64,000 bases of DNA from the NCBI GenBank assembly GCA_034435055.1, contig DAOTXS010000018.1:1-64000 (forward strand). The letters run 5' to 3'. The notes beneath the pieces were generated by a model. The model was not told the DNA's origin. It did not search any database and worked only from the letters and a program-made list of their open reading frames with translations. This DNA comes from DAOTXS01 sp034435055 (GTDB lineage: Bacteria; Chloroflexota; Anaerolineae; UBA4142). The first letter of the stretch is position 1; each line of letters starts with the position of its first letter. Below, one piece after another: positions 23,826 to 32,279 of the stretch. The translations under genes and the position numbers were made by a program.

Positions 23826-25052
23826 ATGCCAATGAAAATCTCAACTCTCGATCGCGAACTTGCACACTTTGTAAAAGCGGTTTACGCTACGACGCCAGCC
23901 CTTAAGAAAATTTTCGATGACGCGAAAGTCAAGCCGGCAGACATCAAGCGCGTCGCCGATTTGGAGCGCGTGCCGGTCACGACGAAGGATCAACTCGTCG
24001 AAATGCAAAAAGCGAGTCCGCCATTTGCCGGCTTTTTGAACACGCAATCGAAAAAACTCAAACACATTTTTCTTTCGCCGGGACCACTCTACGAGCCGCA
24101 CGGCGCAGAAAAAGCGTTGGTGAAAACCGCCGCGCAAGTTTTTCGGATTGCCGGATTCAAGCGCGGCGACATTGCGTTGAACACGCTGTCGTACCATCTT
24201 GTCCCCGCCGGACTTTTGCTCGATGCGGGCTTGCAAGCCGTCGGCGCAACCGTCGTGCCGAGCGGCGTTGGCAACACCGAACTCCAAGTCAAATTGATGC
24301 TCGATTTGAAAATCAATGGCTACGCCGGCGCGCCAAGTTTCTTGATGACGATTATCAAAAAAGCAGAAGAGCTGGGATTGGATTTCAAACAAAAGTTTTC
24401 TTTGACGCACACACTTTTTACCGCCGAACCGTACCCGCCGTCGTTGCGCGCAGAATTTCACGGCAAGTACGGACTCAAAACGCTGAACGCGTACGCGACC
24501 GCCGAACTTGGCTTTCTCGCGTACGATTGCGATGCGCAACAAGGTTTGCATTTTGCCGATGGCGTGGTCGTGCAGGTGTGCGATCCGACAACCGGCGCGC
24601 ACGTGAAATCCGGCGAAGCCGGGCAAGTCGTTGTAACGACGTTCAACGAAACGTATCCGACGATCCGGCTCGGCACCGGCGATCTCGCGGTGTACATCGA
24701 TGCGCCGTGCGCATGTGGTAGAAAATCGCCGCGCATTATGCTCGTCGGTCGCGTGGGCGATGCGGTCAAAGTGCGCGGGATGTTTGTGCATCCGAATCAG
24801 TTGAAAGCGGCGTTGACAAAATTTCCGGCAATTGCGCGCGTGCAAGGAATCGTAACGCGACCGGATCAAGTGCGCGACGCGCTCACGCTCAAAGTCGAAC
24901 TCGCGCAAGCGGATGTCGAGCGAGAAAAATTGAGCCGGGAATTCGCGGAGGCGGTGCGCGGTCTGATTCGCGTCAGCGTCGATCACGTTGAATTTGTGCC
25001 ATCGATTGCCGCCGACGCAAAGATGATCGTGGATGAACGCAAGTGGGAATGA
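23826..25052 (+). CDS. Phenylacetate-CoA ligase (PaaK)-like adenylate-forming enzyme
   Basis: The 408-residue protein belongs to the PaaK branch of adenylate-forming enzymes: an N-terminal VPVTTKDQL, the phosphate-loop region FLSPGPLYEPHGAEKA, the adenine-site segment NAYATAELGFLAYDC, and RLGTGD plus a metal-like CACGRKSPR before the C-terminal MIVDERKWE. The phosphate loop lacks the canonical Ser/Thr-Gly-Thr-Thr-Gly sequence, so specificity may differ from phenylacetate. GGAG at 23817-23820 fixes the ATG at 23826. It closes the Liv-type operon and is followed directly by a terminator. Confidence 0.82.
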   Translation: MPMKISTLDRELAHFVKAVYATTPALKKIFDDAKVKPADIKRVADLERVPVTTKDQLVEMQKASPPFAGFLNTQSKKLKHIFLSPGPLYEPHGAEKALVKTAAQVFRIAGFKRGDIALNTLSYHLVPAGLLLDAGLQAVGATVVPSGVGNTELQVKLMLDLKINGYAGAPSFLMTIIKKAEELGLDFKQKFSLTHTLFTAEPYPPSLRAEFHGKYGLKTLNAYATAELGFLAYDCDAQQGLHFADGVVVQVCDPTTGAHVKSGEAGQVVVTTFNETYPTIRLGTGDLAVYIDAPCACGRKSPRIMLVGRVGDAVKVRGMFVHPNQLKAALTKFPAIARVQGIVTRPDQVRDALTLKVELAQADVEREKLSREFAEAVRGLIRVSVDHVEFVPSIAADAKMIVDERKWE

Positions 25053-25060
25053 AATCAAAG

Positions 25061-25088
25061 GGGCGACCGCAATCGGTCGCCCTTTTTT
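25061..25088 (+). terminator. Terminator of the Liv-type operon
   Basis: The 9-bp stem GGGCGACCG / CGGTCGCCC with a 4-base loop is followed by six T. It lies between convergent genes; on the minus strand the U-tract is poor. Confidence 0.9.
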
Positions 25089-26259
25089 ATTGCGCCAAGA
25101 ATCGTCGCGCCGCTTCTGCCAACAACGCCGCGCCGGTCGGCAACGCCGCTTCGTCGATGTCGAAAATGGCGTTGTGGTGTGGTCGATGCAGGTTGTCTTT
25201 TTTCGCGCCGAGGTTGAAAAAGGTTCCCGGCTTGGCGCGCGCCATAAAACTAAAATCTTCCGCGCCCATTTGCATCCCGGCTTCGTGCACATGTTCCGCG
25301 CCAATCAGCTCGCTCGCCATTGTGCGCACGAATTCTGCCAGCGCCGGATCGTTGACGGTTGGCGGGTAGCCGCGATCGGAAATGAGTTTGTAATCGCCGC
25401 CAAGCGCGCGCGCCACTTCAAATGCTTTTCGCAAGTCGTTGTGGAGTTGATCGCGCACGGCTTCATCGAAACTGCGAATCGTTCCCTCGAGTTTCACCGA
25501 GGTGGGAATGATATTGTTTGCTGTGCCAGCGTGAATCATCGTTACGCTGATGACCCCTTGTTTGATTGGATCGACGCGACGCGAGACGATGCCGTGAATC
25601 GCGTTGATCACTTGCGCCGCGAGCCAAATCGGGTCGAGTGCTTCGTGGGGGTACGCGCCGTGTCCGCCGATGCCGATGATCTCGCCGTCGAACGTATCGG
25701 CGGCGGCCATAAACGGACCCGCCCGGACGTACACCTCGTTGCTGGGCGCGGTGCTGATGACGTGCAAACCGACGACCGCATCAACATCGTTCAGCGCGCC
25801 GGCTTCCACCATCAATTGACCGCCGCTCTTGCGGTCGATGCCGCCAATTTCCTCCGCCGGTTGAAACAGCAATTTCACCGACCCTTTGATCTTCCCGGCT
25901 TTGAAATCCTCGTTGAGCAACATCGCCGCGCCAAGCAGGCAGGTAACGTGCGCGTCGTGACCGCACGCGTGCATCACGCCGTCGTTCTCTGATTTATAAT
26001 CGACGTCGTTCGCTTCGAGAATCGGCAGAGCGTCCATATCCGCGCGTAGCGCGAAACGCGGCTTGCCTTCGCCAAGATACGCAACGACGCCGGTCTTGGC
26101 GATGCCGGATTCGTACTCGATGCCGAGTTGGTGCAGGACGCTGATGATCTGTTGCGCGGTCCGATATTCTTGAAAGGCGATTTCCGGATGACGATGCAAA
26201 TCGCGACGGAGCGCGACGAGTTGGTCTTGCAAGGCTTGTGCCCGAGTGAGGTAGGTCAT
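25087..26259 (-). CDS. M20-family amidohydrolase (hippurate / N-acyl-amino acid hydrolase type)
   Basis: The 390-residue enzyme carries the M20D metal-site motifs HACGHDAHV, FQPAEE and GLHV, and a late EDFSFMA. The first domain binds two metals, and a dimerisation domain occupies about 185-300 (GIGGHGAYPHEALDP). These enzymes hydrolyse N-acyl or N-benzoyl amino acids in the cytoplasm. The ATG at 26259 has GGAGAG four bases upstream; an in-frame TTG at 26271 overlaps that site. It is convergent with the acid-activation operon and could release a carboxylic acid for it, but this is only suggestive. Confidence 0.92.
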   Translation of the reverse strand: MTYLTRAQALQDQLVALRRDLHRHPEIAFQEYRTAQQIISVLHQLGIEYESGIAKTGVVAYLGEGKPRFALRADMDALPILEANDVDYKSENDGVMHACGHDAHVTCLLGAAMLLNEDFKAGKIKGSVKLLFQPAEEIGGIDRKSGGQLMVEAGALNDVDAVVGLHVISTAPSNEVYVRAGPFMAAADTFDGEIIGIGGHGAYPHEALDPIWLAAQVINAIHGIVSRRVDPIKQGVISVTMIHAGTANNIIPTSVKLEGTIRSFDEAVRDQLHNDLRKAFEVARALGGDYKLISDRGYPPTVNDPALAEFVRTMASELIGAEHVHEAGMQMGAEDFSFMARAKPGTFFNLGAKKDNLHRPHHNAIFDIDEAALPTGAALLAEAARRFLAQ

Positions 26260-26280
26260 AGAACTCTCCAATTGAGGATT

Positions 26281-26760
26281 TCAGATTTTGTTTTTCGATT
26301 GTACTTCGCGCATGTGTAGCAATTGATGTCCGTAGATTGCCGTTACCATCGCTTCAACTGAAACAACGCCGAGTGCCGGATGTCGTCCAACGTAATCAAG
26401 GTGCTTGTCGTTCAGTGTGGCAACCCAATCGAGTGTTTCTTGACGCGCCAGCTCGAGCATCGCCAGCAAACGCGCCGGCGGGTAATCGTGCAGGCGCGCG
26501 TGTTCTTCAGCATTGAACGCGTCCAAGTCAAACTCCACCGGTGCGCCTTCGCCACCCGCCGCCGCGTTCTGCGCGAGTTCGAGTAATTTTTCTTCGGCGG
26601 AAACAAAATGCGCTAACAAATCGCGCCACGTCCATTGTTCCGGAGCGTCAAAAATAATTTGATGCCACTGTTCTGCGGTCAGGTTGCCAAAAATTTCGTT
26701 GGTCTTTCGTGCCCCTTTTTCAAGTCGGTCGACCAACACTTGAACTCGCGGTGACAACAT
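26281..26760 (-). CDS. DinB-like / maleylpyruvate-isomerase-N four-helix protein
   Basis: The 159-residue all-helical protein has the DinB-like pattern: LTAEQWHQ, WTWRDLLAHFVSAEE in the second helix, and a C-terminal YGHQLLHMREV. The three His (about 51, 141 and 145) could form the metal site of the superfamily. GGAGG precedes the ATG by six bases. It is 21 bases upstream of the M20 gene and probably co-transcribed. Its function is not known; members include thiol-dependent transferases and many proteins without an assigned reaction. Confidence 0.75.
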   Translation of the reverse strand: MLSPRVQVLVDRLEKGARKTNEIFGNLTAEQWHQIIFDAPEQWTWRDLLAHFVSAEEKLLELAQNAAAGGEGAPVEFDLDAFNAEEHARLHDYPPARLLAMLELARQETLDWVATLNDKHLDYVGRHPALGVVSVEAMVTAIYGHQLLHMREVQSKNKI

Positions 26761-26813
26761 CGTTGCCTCCTTACTTGTTCACTCTGGATGTGCCGATGGT
26801 TTTTGAATGCAGA

Positions 26814-28070
26814 TTACGAAGGTTCAGCGATTTGTTCGCTGTGCTGTGAGCCGAAAAAGAAAACAAGAACCAATGCATACGCGACAACCCATAATGGTAG
26901 TGCCGTCATAACCAGGCGATCGCCTTCATTAAAGGAAATGCCGGAGGTTAGAATGATGAGGGCGGAAAAAATATAAAGCAATTTGATTACAAGGGTAAGT
27001 GGATTTGTCTTGGTCAGGAATAGATAAATGATTGCTGGTAGGAAAACAATTTGAACAATGAGGTACACAATATTCGTCACGCGAGTGAAAAGGTAGGGTT
27101 TGGGGTAATAGGAAATATAGTCCGAAGCGCCCGTCACATTTTCGATTAAATTCTGAAGAAAAAATGCTGACGTATATGTACCGTTTTGTAGAAGAAAAGT
27201 GAGTGTTTGAGTCGAATCATAGTTCGCGATTGCCTGGCGTGCATCGTCCAGAGAAATCACGTTGCGATTGGCATACACTTGCGGAGCGAGATACCATTTT
27301 ACTGTTGCGGTCGAAATGTCGGATATGCTGGGGAGCCCGTGCAGATGCAAATTGACGATGATTTGAAGTATCACCGGGATGATTGCCACCGTCACTAGAG
27401 CAATTTGCTTGAAATTGCGAATGTGCTTGTAGAAGATGTATCCCAAGAAAATTGCAAGATGGATTTGAAAAATCGGTTTGGTGATGGTCAATAAGCTCAG
27501 CAAGAATGTTAGCAGAAATAGCTTGCTTGTTTGCGGATTGCGAAGGTTTGTTTGAGTCAATACCCCAAGCCACGCCGCCCACAAAAAGAGGATCAGCGTT
27601 TCGGTCAAAGCAAAGAAGGTAATCACGCTAGCCGAGACGTTTAGTGCCATTATGCAGAAGGCGATGATTAAAAGAATATTCCGCTTGGTAAATTGATAGA
27701 CCGTCATAGATGCTAGATTGAGGGCGCTCAGCCAAAGTCCAAATTGCACCGCCCAGAACGCGTACGGGTTATCGGTCATTCGTCGTACACTGGCGAGCAG
27801 CAGAGGATAAAGCAAGGGGCGCAATCTTGTAGACGATGGAACGTTCGCGGTCTTGCCATTCAGCCAATCCGCGATTTCGCGATACTGTTTCGTATCCGGC
27901 GATGAAAACATCAACCTGCCCACGTTATCGGGATGCAAATAATTGTAGCGAACGCCGACAAAGAAAAAGACGACAAGTGCAAACCCGTTCAGTGCAAACA
28001 ATAATACGAGCCGATTTGTTTTTTCGATCTGATTGGCGATGAACGCAGATTTGGTTAATATTGATCTCAT
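26814..28070 (-). CDS. Polytopic membrane protein, GT-C glycosyltransferase-like
   Basis: The 418-residue protein has about 10-11 hydrophobic segments. After the first lies an extracytoplasmic loop with SSPDTKQYREIADWLNG, resembling the acidic first loop of GT-C (PMT/ArnT-like) glycosyltransferases that use polyprenyl-phosphate sugars. The base composition is clearly more A/T-rich than its neighbours, and the codon choice differs, which points to acquisition by transfer. The ATG at 28070 is chosen because the protein aligns best from there; no Shine-Dalgarno is visible. No adjacent glycan genes support a pathway. The family assignment is tentative. Confidence 0.6.
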   Translation of the reverse strand: MRSILTKSAFIANQIEKTNRLVLLFALNGFALVVFFFVGVRYNYLHPDNVGRLMFSSPDTKQYREIADWLNGKTANVPSSTRLRPLLYPLLLASVRRMTDNPYAFWAVQFGLWLSALNLASMTVYQFTKRNILLIIAFCIMALNVSASVITFFALTETLILFLWAAWLGVLTQTNLRNPQTSKLFLLTFLLSLLTITKPIFQIHLAIFLGYIFYKHIRNFKQIALVTVAIIPVILQIIVNLHLHGLPSISDISTATVKWYLAPQVYANRNVISLDDARQAIANYDSTQTLTFLLQNGTYTSAFFLQNLIENVTGASDYISYYPKPYLFTRVTNIVYLIVQIVFLPAIIYLFLTKTNPLTLVIKLLYIFSALIILTSGISFNEGDRLVMTALPLWVVAYALVLVFFFGSQHSEQIAEPS

Positions 28071-28313
28071 TGAACTTGATTCCAAATAGTTTATGGTATC
28101 TTCATCAATTCGCCAATCCACTGCGCGCTAGATCGATTAATCAATTCATGGATGTATGCGAAGGTTAGCAACCGAATTATACCACAACGACTACCTGTCA
28201 CCAACCCAAACTTCCCCGTCGGTGTGACGAAACGTATCTGCCATTGACACCTCATCTATTCTGTTTACAATACCAGCAACTCTACTTCAAGTTTCCTGAG
28301 ACAAGATACGTAT

Positions 28314-29114
28314 ATGACAAACACTGAATTAACCTTTGAGTTTGAATCTTTCCGGCGCGAACTAAGATCGTTCGTCCTGAGAATGACAGCCAGCGTTCAA
28401 GACGCCGAGGATATCGTACAAGAAACGTATCTCAAAGCCAATGCAAAAATCGAAACTTTTCGCGGCGATTCGTCGTTGAAAACCTGGGTCTTTAGCATCG
28501 CCTCTAACCTCGCGAAGGATTTGTTGAGATCCAAAAAACGATGGCCTGAAAACGTGACGGACATTTGCCGGGATGCCGCCCAAGATAACAAGCAGTTCTG
28601 GCAAGAAGCGATGCACATCCGGCAGACTTCGCCGCAGGGTAATTTTGAAATCAAGGAACATATCGCCTTTTGCTTTACGTGCGTTGCCAAATCGCTTCCG
28701 CTCGAACAACACCTCGGACTGCTGTTGAAGGAAGTGTATGGTTTTAAAGTCAAGGAAATATCTCAAATCCTTTGCCTGTCCGAGGCGATGGTAAAGTACC
28801 ATCTCCACGTGAGCCGCAGTAAAATGATTGAGATTTTTGATCATCGCTGTGCCTTGATCAACAAGCAAGGGATGTGCCACCAATGCACGGAGTTGAACGG
28901 AATCTACAATCCTAAACAAAAGGCGCAGGAAGAATTGGTGAAAATCGAAATGGCGCGGGAGGCGGAAAACAGAGACAAGGAAGAGTTGTTCAACCTGCGG
29001 ATGAAAATCCTTCAGGAACTCGATCCCTTTGAATCGGGGGCATCTGTATTAGAACTGCATCATTTAGAACACAATCGCCAGGTTATGGAGAAATATCTGG
29101 GTCAAGATCGGTGA
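28314..29114 (+). CDS. ECF-type RNA polymerase sigma factor with C-terminal extension
   Basis: The 266-residue protein has sigma region 2 (about 10-80, DAEDIVQETYLKANAKIETF, SSLKTWVFSIASNLAKD) and region 4 (about 125-175, GFKVKEISQILCLSEAMVKYHLHVSRSKM). An extension of about 90 residues follows, containing RCALINKQGMCHQC. Such Cys-bearing extensions occur in some ECF groups and may act as a sensor in place of an anti-sigma factor, which is not encoded nearby. An additional pair of Cys lies in FCFTC (about 120) between the regions. The two genes that follow are candidate targets. Confidence 0.88.
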   Translation: MTNTELTFEFESFRRELRSFVLRMTASVQDAEDIVQETYLKANAKIETFRGDSSLKTWVFSIASNLAKDLLRSKKRWPENVTDICRDAAQDNKQFWQEAMHIRQTSPQGNFEIKEHIAFCFTCVAKSLPLEQHLGLLLKEVYGFKVKEISQILCLSEAMVKYHLHVSRSKMIEIFDHRCALINKQGMCHQCTELNGIYNPKQKAQEELVKIEMAREAENRDKEELFNLRMKILQELDPFESGASVLELHHLEHNRQVMEKYLGQDR

Positions 29115-29168
29115 CATGCCTATCATTTTGCCCCTTTCAATCGTCTAAATAATGAAAGGAGTTTGAAA

Positions 29169-29636
29169 ATGAGTCAACAGGCAAAGGATGGCAAAGCCAC
29201 CACGATCAAAAATACTTTCAGCCGGGAAACATCGGTCAGTACGACGATTCACGCCGACCCGGCAATCGTCTGGGCGTTACTAACCCGCGCGTCGGATTAT
29301 CCGCGCTGGAATTCGACCATCACATCTGTGAAAGGCGAAATCCGAGTCGGTGAAACGATTGAACTCAAATCGACACTTGACGAAAAACGAACCTTCAAAT
29401 TGCAAGTGAAGGAATTCGTGCCGGAGAAACGACTCGTCTGGGGCGATATGCAAGGAAGTCGGGTGTACACGCTTGACCCAAGTGGTGGGAGTGTGTTTTT
29501 CTCGATGACGGAGAAGATTGGCGGTCTGCTGTTTCCTCTATTTTCCAAATATATTCTGCCCTTCGATGAAGCGTTTGAAAAATTTGCAGCAGATCTGAAA
29601 AAGGAATCGGAAACGATCCAACGTTCCAAAAAGTAA
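29169..29636 (+). CDS. SRPBCC (polyketide cyclase / START-like) protein
   Basis: The 155-residue protein has the hydrophobic-cavity fold: SVSTTIHADPAIVWALLT at the N-terminus, YPRWNSTI in the first helix, and a C-terminal helix ending AADLKKESE. AAGGAG lies seven bases before the ATG at 29169. It follows the sigma-factor gene by 54 bases and precedes a small conserved gene by 12 bases, forming a three-gene unit. Related proteins bind small hydrophobic ligands; the ligand here is unknown. Confidence 0.82.
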   Translation: MSQQAKDGKATTIKNTFSRETSVSTTIHADPAIVWALLTRASDYPRWNSTITSVKGEIRVGETIELKSTLDEKRTFKLQVKEFVPEKRLVWGDMQGSRVYTLDPSGGSVFFSMTEKIGGLLFPLFSKYILPFDEAFEKFAADLKKESETIQRSKK

Positions 29637-29648
29637 AGGAGCATCAAA

Positions 29649-30050
29649 ATGGAAAAACGAACCAAAGCCAGCCCGTGGAAATTGAAAACGCCGCCGCTGA
29701 CAGCGGATTACGAAATGTACGTGGATACGAAAGACGGCAAGGAAATCATCGTTTGCACGGTGGGTACGACCGTCTTGCATTACGACTATCGCTGTCTCGC
29801 CGACCTCCACGCAATGCTGAAAAAGCACGGGGATTGGATGGAGCTGGGCAGTAAAGATGAAAAACAGCCGACTGTTCCCGGAACGGTCGAACATTGGGCA
29901 CGCTCGCCGAAGAATCCTATCGGCGGTTGGTATGGCTTGAAGAAAGGTTTTCGCGGACGCTTCGCGATGTACATTCCGCCCTTGATGGAAAAATTGGGAC
30001 TGGCTGAGGTGGAGCACAATCCACGCAACAACCGAATGCGAGCAAAATAG
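29649..30050 (+). CDS. Conserved protein of unknown function
   Basis: The 133-residue soluble protein contains EIIVCTVGTTVLHYDYRCLADLHAM (two parts: IIVCTVGTTVLHYDYRC, then LADLHAM) and WYGLKKGFRGRFAMYIPPLME. It resembles a small conserved family of unknown role that often sits beside ECF sigma or SRPBCC genes. AAAGGAG precedes the ATG. Two Cys (about 37 and 50) and several Tyr/His are present, but no catalytic signature was recognised. It is the last gene before the bidirectional terminator. Confidence 0.7.
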   Translation: MEKRTKASPWKLKTPPLTADYEMYVDTKDGKEIIVCTVGTTVLHYDYRCLADLHAMLKKHGDWMELGSKDEKQPTVPGTVEHWARSPKNPIGGWYGLKKGFRGRFAMYIPPLMEKLGLAEVEHNPRNNRMRAK

Positions 30051-30079
30051 TTTTCGAGAACCTGCCACCTGAAAATAAA

Positions 30080-30113
30080 TTGCCTCACTCATTTTGAGTG
30101 GGGCAATATTTTT
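30080..30113. terminator. Bidirectional terminator between convergent genes
   Basis: The stem TTGCCTCACTC / GAGTGGGGCAA (one G-U pair) is followed by TATTTTTG on the plus strand. On the minus strand the flank reads AATTTATTTT, so it can also end rph transcription. Confidence 0.8.
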
Positions 30114-30138
30114 GTGTGCAAAGCGCGGAGGACACCGA

Positions 30139-30843
30139 TCATTTCAATATGTGATTTTGAATCTTCATCAACTCGCTAATCCCATCGCGCGCTAGATCGA
30201 TCAGGCGATTCATCGCTTCGCGTGCAAACGGTTCACCTTCCGCTGTCCCTTGCACTTCGATGAACTTGCCTTCGCCAGTCATCACGACGTTGAAATCCAC
30301 TTCCGCGCGCGAGTCTTCGCTGTAATCCAAATCAAGCATCTCTTCACCGCCGACGATGCCGACGCTCACTGCCGCAATTTGGGTTTTCAGCACGCGCGGC
30401 GACGCGGTTTTATCGGCGATCATTTTTCGCAGAGCCAGGGCAACTGCAACGTATGCGCCAGTAATCGATGCGGTGCGTGTGCCGCCGTCCGCTTGAAGCA
30501 CGTCGCAATCGACGGTGATGGTGTGTTCACCGATTAAATTCAAATCGACTGCCGCGCGGAGCGAACGTCCGATGAGCCGTTTGATTTCCTGCGACCGTGA
30601 ACTCGGCGTTGTTTCGCGCGGCGTCCGCGTGTGGGTCGCGCGCGGCAACATCGCGTACTCGGCGGTGAGCCAGCCCTGGCTCTGATGTTCAAGCCAGCGC
30701 GGGACACCGGGCTGAATCGTAACCGCGCACAGCACACGCGTTTTGCCGGTTTTGATCAGGACACTGCCTTCGGGATAATCGATGTAACCCGGTGTGATTT
30801 TGATTGGACGGAGTTCATTGTTGCGGCGATTGTCGATTCTCAT
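30139..30843 (-). CDS. rph: Ribonuclease PH
   Basis: The 234-residue phosphorolytic exoribonuclease trims tRNA 3' ends. Family hallmarks are RNNELRPIKI at the start, GKTRVLCAVTIQPG, GWLTAEYAMLPRAT, RSLRAAVDL, CDVLQADGGTRTASI and DLDYSEDSRAEVDFNVV. The ATG at 30843 gives the usual length and overlaps the lysA stop as ATGA, so translation is probably coupled. Confidence 0.96.
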   Translation of the reverse strand: MRIDNRRNNELRPIKITPGYIDYPEGSVLIKTGKTRVLCAVTIQPGVPRWLEHQSQGWLTAEYAMLPRATHTRTPRETTPSSRSQEIKRLIGRSLRAAVDLNLIGEHTITVDCDVLQADGGTRTASITGAYVAVALALRKMIADKTASPRVLKTQIAAVSVGIVGGEEMLDLDYSEDSRAEVDFNVVMTGEGKFIEVQGTAEGEPFAREAMNRLIDLARDGISELMKIQNHILK

Positions 30844-32162
30844 TTTGATGTTTCGCTTTCCAAGTCGGATTCGCACGCCAGCATATCGGCAATCGTTTCG
30901 CGGCGACGAATGATGCGCGCGTTGCCGTCGCGCACGGTGATTACAGCGGGACGCGGAATCAAATTGTAATTGCTCGACATTGGAATTTGATACGCGCCGG
31001 CATTTGGAATTGCAACCACGTCGCCGGGCTGGACGCGCGGCAACGCTACATCATCGATGAGCACATCGCCTTGCTCGCAATAACGCCCCGCAATCGACGC
31101 ACGCATTGCTGGCGCATCGTTCATTTTGTTGGCGACGCGCGCGGTATATTTTGCGCCGTACAACGCCGGGCGAATGTTATCGCCCATTCCGCCATCGACC
31201 GAGACGTACGTGCGAACATCGCGAATTTCTTTGATCGAACCGATGGTGTAAAGTGCAATGGCAGATTGAGCGAGCAATGCTCTGCCGGGTTCAAAGAGCA
31301 GGCGTGTGTCGCGTGATACGTCTTGGGTGACGAGCGAATCGATTATCGTTTGTGCAATGTGGTTCACGTCGAGCGTTTGTTGTTCGTTGGTGTACGCGAC
31401 GCCCCAGCCGCCGCCAAGATCGAGTTCTGATAATTCGAAACCGATGGCATCTTTGAGTTCGTGCGCGAAATCGATTAGCGCAGTAACCGCGTCGCGGTAC
31501 GGTTCAAGCTCAAACACTTGCGAGCCGATGTGCACGTGCAAGCCGACGAGTTTCAATCGGGGTTGTTGCGTAACGCGGCGCGCGGCTTGGATTGCCATCC
31601 CCGTTTGCATCGGCAGACCGAACTTTGATTCTGCAATGCCGGTTGCCATATAACGATGCGTGTGTGGGTCAATCGAAGGCGCAAGCCGCAACAGCACGCG
31701 CGGCGTAACGTTCAGTTCGCCGGCGATCTGTGCGAGCAAATCAATTTCGTCCAAGTTATCGACAATGATGTGAGCGACGCCCAGCGATAACGCGGTGTGC
31801 ATTTCGCCGGGTGTTTTGTTGTTGCCGTGCAAATAGATTTTATCGGGCGCGAGTCCCACGCGCCGCGCGATTGCCATTTCGCCTTCGGACGTAACATCGA
31901 TGCCGAGACCGGCGTCTTTGAAGATGCGCGCGATGTATGGTGAATAGTACGCTTTGGTCGCGTACAGGATCAGCGAATTTTGCCAGCGCGCTTGAAACGC
32001 ATCGCGGACGCGCCGGGCTTGCTCGCGCAGATGTTGGTCATCGAAAATGTAGAGCGGTGTGCCGTACTCGCGGGCAAGTGCGACCACATCGCATCCGCCG
32101 ATTTCGAGGTGTGCGTGTGAATTGACACGCGCGGTGAGTGGGAAAATAGCCAGCGTGTTCAT
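30840..32162 (-). CDS. lysA: Diaminopimelate decarboxylase
   Basis: The 440-residue PLP enzyme makes lysine from meso-diaminopimelate. The Schiff-base Lys is in YATKAYY, the phosphate-binding glycine loop in LDLGGGWGVAY, and HVHIGSQ and the active-site CEQGD (from RYCEQGDVL) are conserved. The ATG at 32162 gives the usual N-terminus. It overlaps rph by four bases. Upstream, a long inverted repeat (32197-32260) separates it from the propeller gene. Confidence 0.95.
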   Translation of the reverse strand: MNTLAIFPLTARVNSHAHLEIGGCDVVALAREYGTPLYIFDDQHLREQARRVRDAFQARWQNSLILYATKAYYSPYIARIFKDAGLGIDVTSEGEMAIARRVGLAPDKIYLHGNNKTPGEMHTALSLGVAHIIVDNLDEIDLLAQIAGELNVTPRVLLRLAPSIDPHTHRYMATGIAESKFGLPMQTGMAIQAARRVTQQPRLKLVGLHVHIGSQVFELEPYRDAVTALIDFAHELKDAIGFELSELDLGGGWGVAYTNEQQTLDVNHIAQTIIDSLVTQDVSRDTRLLFEPGRALLAQSAIALYTIGSIKEIRDVRTYVSVDGGMGDNIRPALYGAKYTARVANKMNDAPAMRASIAGRYCEQGDVLIDDVALPRVQPGDVVAIPNAGAYQIPMSSNYNLIPRPAVITVRDGNARIIRRRETIADMLACESDLESETSK

Positions 32163-32196
32163 GCGAGTACAAGATTCTAGCGCAAGGACAAAAATA

Positions 32197-32260
32197 TCCA
32201 CGAAGCACACGAAGGTTCACTAAAAAATATTTCTGGGTGTTCCTTCGTGAACTTCGTGGA
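32197..32260. repeat. Inverted repeat upstream of lysA
   Basis: The arms TCCACGAAGCACACGAAGG and CCTTCGTGAACTTCGTGGA pair at 17 of 19 positions around a 26-base loop, with an outer ATATTT extension. It is similar in kind to dispersed palindromes in this genome and could be an mRNA hairpin in the lysA leader. Confidence 0.75.
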
Positions 32261-32279
32261 AGATATTTTTCCGCAGAAT

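Noticed and set aside
23841..25304. Long minus-strand open frame (487 codons)
   Set aside because: It mirrors the PaaK-like gene and runs through its terminator; composition is Arg/His-rich shadow type.
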